Part shown: positions 1 through 10,732 of the stretch, in pieces
Position numbering within the stretch: position 1 is the first letter of the stretch
Layout: every line of letters starts with the position of its first letter
The notes under the pieces: generated by a model
What the model was told of the DNA's origin: nothing
Database searches by the model: none
What the model saw: the letters and a program-made list of their open reading frames with translations, nothing else
Made by a program: the position numbers and the translations under genes
NCBI RefSeq assembly: GCF_000220395.1
Contig: NW_004087469.1
Span: forward strand, 1-22,382
DNA: 22,382 bases
Source: Ichthyophthirius multifiliis
Taxonomy: Eukaryota; Ciliophora; Oligohymenophorea; Hymenostomatida
Direction: 5' to 3'

Positions 1-2912
1 TTATTCTACTATATTCTTATATAAAAACAATGTCCCTATAGTTATTTTTTTAATCAAAGCTTTTATTTCTTCCGGGAAAATCTCCACATGAGCCCTTAAA
101 ATACTCGAATAGATGACCTCCAAATTCTCCTAAGAAGGGAAAAGTAACGTAAAAGTAGAATAAAGAGAAATAAGTCTAGGATCTACAGAATTAGTACCAC
201 CTCCAGGCGGTAACATAGCACTCACAAAGAGTATATCTTTAATAATTTTCTGATCTAAGCTTCCTTCTCGTTCATATATGTATCCTTTCTCGACTAAAAA
301 TTTTAATAATGCAATAGGTTATTAAGTTCCATAATCATCAGTAGTAGGCATATGTAGATCATCAATAAACACTACTAATTATTTACCAGGATTTTTAGGG
401 CCAAATATTCTTCCAGAACGCTTATCTAGGGGGGGCCTCGATATTTACTTATAAGTCCTAACTAGTAGTTCTCGATGAAAAGTTTATATTTAATTTCATG
501 AATTTTTCTACATCAAGAGAATTTATAAAATTTTAAATAATAACACTTTTCGCAGTTCCCGATTCTCCCACAAATAAGCACGGTTTCTTAGAATGAATAT
601 GTTATCCTAAAATAAATGAAAATCTTTAAGTATCTACTGTAGGTACAAGTATTTTCGAAAATTTACCGTCCGCAGGTGGTTAGTATTATTAAACTAATTT
701 TTCCCAACTAACAAAACTCCTCGATTTTTCATAATCGAAATAATTATCATATAAGGAATTCGAAGGAAGTGCCCTACCCGAAATGTTTCTTAAGAAATCT
801 TCGAATCTTTTTCTCGCATCGATTTTAATACAAGCTCCAAAAGACCATATTATAGAAAAAATATACATTAGTTCCACTATTTCAATTTCCTATTAAGGAT
901 CGTCCGGGTTTAGCATAGAATCGATAATCCTTGTCATTTATTCTAATAAATTTAGATGAGTTCTCGGAATAATAAAGCCTAGAGGTTGACTCTATTCCTC
1001 GTTTTCAATTCCTTCGTAAATCAAATTCACAATCGGGTCAATGTATTTTCCAAAAAGCTCCATCAAAGCTTCATGCAAAGCCTCAAATTTTACCCATTTA
1101 GTAACCCATTTATGATAAAATGGTTTATATCCAATATCTTTAGGGTCGACATACACCATACCGCATCTAGAAATAGTAGCCGGCGATGCAAACTATAGAT
1201 CATATACTTCAAAAAGTAACTTACAATACCTTTCAAGTCTAATTCTATCTCCATTAATTAATGTAAGTAATTTATTATCATCCATAACAGAGTTCATATT
1301 TTCGACCCAAATAGCATCTACATCTCCATCGAATAAAATCCATCTCTATTCATCTTTGCCTTACATATGTTTTTCATTTGCAATCCTAAAAATCTTCGAA
1401 AGTAATCCATCTTTCCACTCTCTAGTTTACATGTCCATAGTTCCGTAAAGTTCATTTACAGTAATAGCTTTTGGATTTAAGCAAAAGATGGTCACATTAT
1501 CTACTTTTTTTAAAATTTCGATAACCGTAGATTTCCCAGACCCAGTAGGTCCCACAACCATAGTAGTATGTCTAGTTAGCATAGTTTCGAAAAGCTGAAC
1601 TACTTTATCTATTTATTTCGGAAGTTCCTTATATAGACCTAAGCTTTCCATAACATCTAAAATCCTATCTTTTTTTTCATAAGGTTTCCTCTTAATATCC
1701 ATATTAGGGAACAAATCAGTAATTAATCCCATAAACAAAGGCACATCTTCAAATACAAATTTTGGCATATTCATATCTCTTAAAGCCCTCATTAGAGTTA
1801 ATTCTTCAGGCATGTCCATAGCTTCTCTTTTTAACGACCCTGCCATTACTAGCACTGATTTAAGCGCTCTAAGTCCAAAATCATAATGATATTATTTGGA
1901 TAATTATTCCTTAGCCAATTTATATAAAACATTCATTTTCTTAGCCAAAACTCGAGCTTCTGTAAATCCTTCAGACATAAGCATTATTTCGCATATTATA
2001 TTAGTGTCAGGTACAACCATTGTCACTGGTCTGAAAAGAGCTTTTAAATTATCAGGAAGTTCGGATCTACCAGAATATCCTGGGTTCATAGTCACAAAAA
2101 TACCTATAGTAGCCTTCAACTATAGTTCCTTTTTCATTAATTCCAGTGTTGTTTTCCCTTAAGAAAGCGCAGTTTAGATAGTTTTAATTTAAACTGCCAC
2201 AACAGAAAGTACTGCAGGAGTAATTCTATTAAATTCATCAAAACAACCCCAGAATCCTGTTTATGCTAACCCTGATAGAATCAAACCCATTGCTTTATAA
2301 TCAAGACCTTCTCCACAATTTGTTACACAGCATCTAATAGCTAATGATTTTGCCAAATCTTTCACTGTTTCAGTTTTTCCTGTACCTGCAGGACCTGCTG
2401 GAGCACCTCCTAATTTAAATGAAAGGGCAGTTGTAAGTGTCATAACGCATCTATCGGTCAATGGAGTGATTACAAGTCTACCATTTAGTCCTTAATATTC
2501 ATATCCATAAGTAAATTCACCTGTACACTATCTAATTCGAATATCATTTAAATCATTTTACCAATAAAAACGCAATTATGATTCCCATTCGAATTCTCTT
2601 GCATCTAAAATAGAGTCTCTGACAAAATTAGATACTATATCTCTAGCATGAACATCGACAATAATCAAAGTATTTACTTTTTTTCTATCGAGTTCATTTA
2701 AATCAGTTCGAACTAAATCAATTAAATCATTTAAATCTTTAGTTTATTTAAGATTTTCTTATTTCATAGCATGCTAAAAATATTAATATAAGTTTAAAAT
2801 ATAAAAAATATATATAGAAAAATTAAAGATAAATAAATATAATAAAATTAAAAAAAAAAGTATTATATAAATTATAAATAATAATATATGAATATATATA
2901 AAAATAGATATT

Positions 2913-2952
<40 letters not shown>

Positions 2953-5900
2953 TATATATATATTTACATTTATTAAAATTTATTTTATATTTATATATAT
3001 TTTTTATATAATTTTTTTTTATTTATATATATTACTTTATTTCCATCTCTTACTTTTCTAAAAACATCTTCAACCCTCCATGTCCACCATATTTATGCTC
3101 CAACAATAGCTACCATACCTAAATTTTCTAAAACCCATAATATTCTTTCTTTATTTGCATATAAAAAGGTACCTTCTTTAGTTTTTTTATGAAGAGTATC
3201 CTACATTTCTTAATCTACTTTTTTCATCCATAATTCAATTGCTCCTTCAGGTTTTTATCCTTCTCTAAATTCAAAGCTTTCTTATTCATCAGATTCCATT
3301 CCGGTTACTAGTTTTCCATTTTTAGCTAGTTTTAATTCTTTGCAATTATCAAAAAGTTTAATCATGTGTGGCTAAACTGCCGGTGCTTCCGAATTTCCTA
3401 AAATGGAAAGTAAGTCTTCATCAGAAAGAAAATAAAATCTTGGAAAAATATTTCTTTTAGTATCTAAATAATCTGAAAGTGATTTCTATCTTTTGTCCAA
3501 TTCATCAGACATATTTTTCAATTCCATCAAAAGCGAATCATTTGCAACACAAGTTTTATATATATTCGGATTCTTATATGTTTAATCCATTATTTTTTTA
3601 AATTGTTTGTCGTTTTTATCGAATTTTTTCGCTTCCTCTTTCAATTAAGTCCTTATATCTTCAGATCCGATAAAAATTCCTTCTAAATACATCCATTTTT
3701 TCTATACAACAAGCCAAACTTCAATTGTTTCAGAAATTCTATTTAATGCCTTTTCCCATTTTCTTATTTCCTAAACAAAAGCCGCTACATATTTAGAACT
3801 TGCTACAGTTTATAAATTAGCCTATTAATCTTCCAAAATAAGTCTAACTTCATCTGTATTTCTTAAAACCCAGGATTTCTCTTCATGTCCTTTCTTATAT
3901 TTTACCAAATTAAACTACTCTATCTTCCAAACCATATCTATTTTTTGGATTTCCTCTTCATTTTTATGTTCTTAATTAGCTTCATTTACTATCTCAGCTA
4001 CTTTTTCAGGGAAATTCTATAAATTTAACGCAAAAACTTACTCTAAAGTCAAAGTTTTTATATTTCCTTCTAATTTCATCCCAGTTTCCGTCATAAGTTT
4101 ATTCCAATGTCTATCTGTAATAGACCCACTTTTTAATTGTTAGATTAAAGGAATTGAATTCTTAAAATCCACAATTTTCTAAGAAAGTTTCTAAAAAATA
4201 GTATTATCATCATAAATTCTTTAAAGTTTTTTCCTTTTTTTATCATATTCTTCAGCCCCTTGCCTTAACATTTCCGCATCTATTTTAGCCCAAAGCATAA
4301 TAGACCAGTCTTTTAAATCGGTTCTCAAATCTCTATATACATCATATAAAGTGGATAATTTTTTGTTTTCTTCTTCTATTTAAACTAATTCTCTAAAAGT
4401 AGAAATTGGTAAATTGAACAATTTTTCGGCTAAAACTAGTTCTTCTTTTCTTTTATTATACTCAATTACTTTTTCTTTATATCTTTGAAGACTTTCTAAT
4501 CCATCATCAAGCCCACTATTGGGAGAACCAGGTCCTGTTTGTTTATATTCTTTATATAATTCAGCAAGAGTTTTTTTGAATTCCTAAACGTCGTCTTATG
4601 TGACATTAGCGAATTATTTTTTAGTTTCGGAAAGTTCTTTATCTTTTCTTTTGGCTTCTTTTACTAGTTCATTCCACTTTTATTCCAATCCGAGTGCTTC
4701 TTACATTAGTTCAGTGTCTACATTCTATTCATATTATTTTAAAGTTCTGAATTTTTCAGTCACATCGGAAATTTTGAACTCCATAATCATAGATTATCCT
4801 AAAATTTCAGAAATTTCATTCAACATTCTCTTTAATTCATCTATATGGTTAGGCTAGCATTATATTTTCTTTTAGAATTCCTCAATTTCTTTCTCTATTT
4901 CATTTAATTAATTTTCTCCAATAATCCTCATAACATTACCATGTTTATTAAGCCATTCCTATGCCAAATCTTTAAATTATTTAATAACGTTTCCAAACGA
5001 AACTGAAATAAACAAAGCATTTCTTTCTTTAGGCATTTCATCAAATTCCTAAACTAAAGTCTTATAGAACATCATTTTTCTTTCCAAATGCACTGTATGC
5101 GGTTTTTTTTCAACTAATTTATCTATATTAAGTTTTTTTTTGTGATTCCAAAGTTCTTTTCGGCGATCTTCTTCCCACATTTCGCTAAAAGAGTGAACTT
5201 TATTATACGCTTTTTTGATAAAATCTCCTATATTAAAGCAAACTTACGTAATAACATAATTTTCACTCACTTATTCATAAAAAGTATGTCTTTAAATCTT
5301 CTCATCATTAGTTCCTACTACAGGATTGCAAAAAGTACAATGTCCATCTTTCCATCTCCAGAATTATTTACTCGAATTCAAAATCTGGTTTCTTATTTTT
5401 TACAATATAGTATCTACTTCAGTACAAGGAGGATTCGTGTTTGTATTAGGATGGTCATATTCTTATTATATTTAGAATAAAGGGACAGTTTTATTTCCTG
5501 GTTATTACATTAAATTTTTAAAAGATAAAAGTGCTCTCAAAACCATTTTAATTAAAGCATTATATACTCTTCTTTCCCAATAATAATAATATTCCTTCAT
5601 CTTTTTTTAATGTCTTGATGAATCCTAAAATATAGACTCTTCTATATTCTTTAAAAATTAGTCCCCAATCATATTATATTTATCCACTAAATCAGTTACC
5701 CCCTTATTCATATATTCATCAAAGTAATTCATAAATTCACTTGCTGAAGGGATATTAACTTCTCCATTTTAGGATTATTGGTTGAAATTGTAATCTTTGA
5801 AAATTTTAGCTTCTTCAATATTTTTTACGAATTCTTCTATGTGAGAAGCACTTTTTTCAACTTTCTTTTTCGTTTCTTTAAATTCGTTTATTGATTTTAT

Positions 5901-8069
5901 ACAATTGTCAATAAATTCAGGAATTCCTAAAGAGGATAAATTTAAACTTTCATGCCCTTATTCTAATTATCTTTATAGATATATTTATTTTAAATATATA
6001 TATATATGTATATATATATATATTATAAATTTACTAATTTAATTTTTTTATAGGTTATTCAAGTAGTATTTTTTCAATTTCTGACAAAGAATTAACGACA
6101 TCTGAATATTCATTTAACATAGAATACAATTTATCAATATAGCTATAATACTCCATTTCTTAAAGTGAAATGTTAATAATAGTTTTCGATATAGGATAAC
6201 CCATTTTTTCCAAACTTTTAGCTTCTTTAATTAATACTTTGAATTCTTGCGAAAAATTTACTTCATATTTACATTCTGCTACTTTTTTTAGAATATTTTC
6301 CTTTAAAAATCCCATAGCTTTTTCCCTAATTTTATCATTCCATTCTTTGAATTTATTCTTTTAATATTAATCTATGCTCTTTGCCAAATTTTTATATTCA
6401 TTTTTTATATCCTAAAAGTTCTCAACATCAAGATCATCTTCCTTAGTCAAAAATTTAATAATAGGCCTCTTAATTCTATAAAAAATACTCCTAGCCCACG
6501 CTATAGACCCTGCTACTGGCGGTTTATTCTTACTAATAACTAAAAACCCATTCCCTTTATCCAAAAGTTATTTTCCCTGTTCAAAAAGAGTTTTATTTTA
6601 TTCTACTTCCTTTAAATACCTATTTAAAACATCAGTATATTTTTTCTAAAGCTAATCCTATATATCGGGTAAAGTATTAACATCTTTAAATTTCAAAAGC
6701 AGGTCAAAAGCACCTTCTGCAGATCTCAAATCTCTGAAAGTGTCATTAATAAGTACAATAGTTTTTTGTTCTATTTAATTTTTCTCAGATTTGAATTTAT
6801 TATAAACTTACTACCAATTCGGATAGTTTACTTTTTAAAAGTAATTTATATTCTAATTTTAAAAGGGAACAACTAGCTTTTTTACTTCAGTAACCAAATT
6901 ATCAATCCCTTCTGAATTTCCAGTCACTGCTTTTAAGTTTGGTCCAAGGAAAACTAAAAATCTTTTAATAATTTCAGTTACTTTTTCCAATTCTCCTAAT
7001 ACTCCGACCATATTTTCTATCCTATTATTTAAAGAAGGCACTGTAGAATCCCATCTATCTGATCCCTCTTCTTCTATTTTTGCTTTTGTTCTTTTGTAAA
7101 GATCTTTCCAAGTAACCAATATTCTTTTTCCTTAAGAAATCAAATCAATTGAATTCTATAATTATTGTTCGCATGAATGAAATTCCTCAGAAAGCTTAAA
7201 TAATTCACTAATTTTTATTTCATTCTCAACTTTATCTGCTATTTCGTCAGATATTAAAGCCAATAAATTCTACATTTTGTCCTCACTTTAATAATGTCTT
7301 GAAATAATCCATATAGTCCTCAATCCAGTCATTAATGATTACAAAGTTTCCTCAACTCCAGAAAGACCTTCTTAAGCTAAAATCTTAAATTATCTTTCTA
7401 AAGTATTCAAAAACTTCACATTGTCCTTAGCTTCGTTATATAATTAAGTTAAGTCTTTAAATTAAGATTCAAAATCCATTAAAATTGTCGTATTTCCATT
7501 CTCAGTTTAGAAATACTCTATACCTATATTATATATATATATATATATATTAATATGTATAAAAAAAAAAATACTTTACCTTTATTTAACTTTTTATATT
7601 AATGGATGACTTAATTATTAATGAAGGGTGGATAATGTTGCACTTTTGGACCTTTGGAGTTCTATTTCGGCTAATGCTTGATTACTTTCAGCTTTTTATT
7701 CTTTTACTTTTTTCATTGTTTCTTTAATTGTAGCTGACCAATTTTCCTAAATTAAAATAATTTTGAAAAGAAAAATATGTATTGATATCTAAGACAATTA
7801 TTTACCAATGATTGTTCATATTTTAGCATTAAGTCTACATTTTTTATTGATGTTGCGTCATCTATTTCTATTATAGGGGAAGGTAATTCAATGCTTATTG
7901 TACCAGATACTTAATAAGCAGAATGACTTATTTATTAAACAAATTTTTATAGAGTTTATTTTATCTCGTTTTGCTTAGTCTCCAAAGGCAAAAATACATT
8001 TTTTATGACACTTTATAGAGAATTTAGTATTTTAGTATTTTAGTATTTTTGCAGTTTATCTTTGTCCAT
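1..8069 (-). CDS. DNAH10: Axonemal dynein heavy chain, DNAH10 type (inner arm I1/f beta), 3' end outside window
   Basis: ATP-driven motor subunit of the two-headed inner dynein arm of cilia. Exons (minus): 8069-7806, 7746-7575, 7523-6035, 5970-3036, 2773 to beyond 1; phases close at each junction. About 2,544 codons are present, against roughly 4,400 in the family. Order: N-terminal tail, linker with AQIWWTW (3060-3100), AAA1 with P-loop GPAGTGKT (about 2375-2400, residue ~1744) and CFDEFNR, AAA2 with GPTGSGKS (about 1530-1555) and [11 protein letters not shown]3 with GESGTAKS (545-568) and [11 protein letters not shown]4-6, stalk and microtubule-binding domain are missing because the window ends. 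The AAA1 stretch [12 protein letters not shown] and the following [12 protein letters not shown] fit DNAH10 better than other dyneins, from memory of the family. TAA/TAG read as Gln throughout. The start ATG is the first in frame after AT-rich sequence; further upstream exons are possible. One frame change lies at a G7 run (429-435). Confidence 0.93.
2774..3035 (-). other. Dynein intron 4 (262 bp, AT-repeat rich)
   Basis: Minus-strand donor GTAATATATA follows ...VRDGNK and acceptor TTTTTAG precedes HAMKQEN; phase 0. It interrupts the conserved stretch between the linker and AAA1. It holds an (AT)n tract near 2919-2961. The other dynein introns are 7747-7805 (59 bp), 7524-7574 (51 bp, donor choice forced by phase) and 5971-6034 (64 bp). 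Confidence 0.85.
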
Positions 8070-8550
8070 ATAAATATATATGTTTAATATAAAATTGTTT
8101 TCTGTCTTTTTTTTATATAAATTAATTTTTTTATATTTATTTAAATTTTTATTTTAATTTTTTTTATTTATTAGTTTCCCTATTATAAATATTTTTAAAA
8201 AAATATTTATATATAAAGAAAAAGTTATTTTTTTTCATTTTTATGAAACAGATTCTTTTAATATATTAGAAAATTTCAATTTATTTTTTTTATTTAAAAA
8301 AAAAATATTTTATTTATATATAATATTAAAAGAAAAAAAATATATAATTAATAATAAAATATATATTTCAATTAAATCAATAATTTATATAAATATAAAA
8401 AAAAGTTAAATTATATATATTATAAATATCTTTTATTCATATATATATATATATATATTTATGTATATATATATTTAGTTAAATATTTTTATTTATATAT
8501 ATAATTTTTAAATTATAATATATTAAAAAGATTATTCTAATATTTAAAAA
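8070..8550. other. Divergent intergenic region
   Basis: About 480 bp of nearly pure A/T between the dynein start (minus) and the phosphatase start (plus). It must hold both upstream regions. I see only AT tracts and poly-A/T runs; no defined promoter motif, and no convincing extra 5' exon of the dynein. Confidence 0.6.
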
Positions 8551-8866
8551 ATGAATTTTTTTAAATAAAAACTAAATTCTTTATAATCAGAAATTACTTA
8601 AATTTAAAATAAAGGAAAAGAAGTATTTTAGAAAATAGAGTAAAAAATTCTAAGAAAAAATAATATCACCAAAAGATTCAATATAAGCAGATTTAATATT
8701 GATAACAGGGCGCATATATTGGATGGACTTTCCATGCTAAGAGAAGATCTATAATTTATCAAACTTCCTTAACAAAAATTTTAAGTAATAATATTATATA
8801 TGGAATATTTCAGAAATTAAATATGATATAACACCATTTAATAAGCAAGTAAAAAAGTAAAAAATA

Positions 8867-8944
<78 letters not shown>

Positions 8945-10152
8945 TATATATTAATTATAGGTAGTTGATCATAATTGGCCTGGTTATCCTAATCCCAGTT
9001 TAGAAGATATTTTCGTTATTTGTATAAGTATTATTTCATGGTTAAATAGTGATCCATCTAACATCGCAATAATCCACTGTTAAAACACTCGAGGCAGAAG
9101 TGCTTTAATAGCAAGTTGTATCCTATGCCTAAATAAGACATTTACTCATCCTGGTGAAGCCTTGACTTTTTTTTGTAAATAAACACGTACACATGACGTA
9201 AAAATACTTTTCCCTTCATAATAATTGTACTTGAATTATTTTTCGAATGTTTTAAATTCTGTAATATTGAATTCGAAGCCTTTAAAACTAAAGAAAATTA
9301 TATTTAGTGAAATTCCTTTAATTAAATTAGATTAAGGAACATCATTTAGACCTTATTTATAAGTCTTTTAAGATTCGAAAATCCTTTATAACTCTTTAAA
9401 CTAAGGTAATCTTATTTCTTATTAAGAAACTGATATTTCTTTATGGTTTGATTTAGAAGGAATAGAAGTGAATTTAAATTTTTTTATTTTTTATTTAAAT
9501 TATATCACATATTTATTTATTTATAGGTCTATGAGGATATATTATTTAGATGTAAATAATATGATAACAATTTAATAAGAAAGCCTGTATTTAGATTTTT
9601 AATACATACAGGATTTACACATGATAATGTTATTAGGCTTTTAAAGACTGAAATCGATTTTGCAAATAATATATATGTTTCTGATAATTTCTTTATTGAT
9701 ATAATTTTTGAAGAATCTTCTATTTAAATTAAAAACAAAATACTTAAATTAGAATCAATTGTAGAATAATGTAAAAGAAAAATCTAAAACAACAGAAAAG
9801 TTAATTAGAATATAAATATAGAAGAACATCAAAATCAAGAAATTTAAAACATCTTGTAAAATTAAAAATAAGTTTATGAAAATGATAATATAAAAAAATA
9901 TATTATCAATGAAAACGAAATAATGATAATAAGGCATATAATGAAAATTTGATAAATAAAACTTGTAATAATGTAAAGAAATAAGAATTAGATTAAGATG
10001 AATAAGATGAATAAGATGAATAAAACAATAATAATAATCAGAAAAATCAAGAAAATTAAGAAATTATAAACAAATTAATAAATAATAGTCAAAAAGATGA
10101 TGATGAACATGAAATAGATGATTATTTAGAAAGTTTAGAAAAATAAGTTTGA
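8551..10152 (+). CDS. PTEN/tensin-like phosphatase with C2 domain
   Basis: Probable lipid or protein phosphatase of the PTEN/tensin/auxilin group; ~455 residues. Exons 8551-8848, 8961-9467, 9527-9871 and 9934-10152 (TGA). The N-terminal domain has LITGRIYWMDFP, IWNISEIKYD and the loop HCQNTRGRS, a Cys-x5-Arg-Ser signature. A C2 domain follows (KPVFRFLIHTGF near 9585-9615), then a Gln/Asn/Asp/Glu-rich tail with repeated Asp-Glu-Gln. No J domain is seen, unlike auxilin/GAK. The segment where PTEN and tensin carry the general-acid Asp reads NWPGYPNP here, so that Asp appears to be Gly. The ATG-led frame and the domain frame differ by one base near 8640: either a 16-nt intron (8623-8638) or an indel in an A run. 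The N-terminal ~30 residues are thus uncertain; the domain assignment is not. It is divergent from the dynein. Confidence 0.85.
8867..8939. repeat. (AT)n microsatellite in phosphatase intron
   Basis: Nearly uninterrupted AT dinucleotide tract inside the 112-bp intron 8849-8960, which separates FNKQ from VVDHNWPG. Confidence 0.9.
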
Positions 10153-10732
10153 AAAAAATATAATATATTTATAAAATATTTAAAAATATAAATAAAAATA
10201 AATATAATTATATATAAAAAAAAATAGTTATATTAATACTAAAAAAATATATATAGAAATATATATTTAAAATATATACAAAAATATATATAAAAAAAAA
10301 AGATATTTATATAATATTATTTTTATAGATAAAAATAGTAATAATAAAAAATAAATATAAATATAAATATAAATATAAATATAAATATAAAAATAAATTT
10401 AAATATATACTTATTAATATATATTAATATATATTTTTTTTTCTATATAAATATATTTATTTTAATATATTATTTAAAAATAAATTATTAAATTAAAAAA
10501 CTATAACTTTTTTTTTTTTTTTTTTATTTATTTATAAAAATTTATTTAATTTGCAAAAATTTATTTAATTTTTTAAAAAAAAATATTTATTTATAATTGA
10601 TTTTTAACTTATTTAACATATCTCTTACCTATTTTATAATTTTTGTTTACTATTTTTTATTTAATTTTTAAATATATTGAAATTTTATATTCATTTTTTT
10701 TTATCTTAAAAGTATATAAATATATATACATA
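10153..10732. other. Convergent intergenic region
   Basis: About 580 bp between the TGA of the phosphatase gene (plus) and the TGA of the next gene (minus). Almost only A/T, with a hexanucleotide repeat and long poly-T/poly-A runs. It must contain both 3' ends; no terminator or RNA gene was recognised. Confidence 0.6.
10350..10390. repeat. (AAATAT)n tandem repeat
   Basis: Six to seven near-perfect copies of a six-base unit (AAATAT) in the convergent spacer. Low-complexity, no coding meaning. Confidence 0.8.

Noticed and set aside
429-452. 23-nt intron GTAAAT...CCCTAG across the dynein G run
   Set aside because: Removing it deletes conserved NIEA and does not restore the downstream frame.
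986-1198. Plus-strand open frame opposite the dynein
   Set aside because: It is antisense to conserved AAA2 coding sequence and has no independent support.
2900-2965. AT-repeat tracts as mobile-element ends or origins
   Set aside because: They are simple dinucleotide repeats inside introns, without terminal inverted repeats, target duplications or coding content.
4600-5480. Two plus-strand hydrophobic open frames (4600-4857, 5142-5480)
   Set aside because: Antisense shadows of the dynein tail; Phe/Ser/Tyr-rich because the opposite strand is Lys/Glu-rich.
9905-9952. Suspected frameshift near the end of the phosphatase gene
   Set aside because: A 62-bp GT..AG intron (9872-9933), phase 0, joins the C2 exon to the DEQ-rich tail without any indel.
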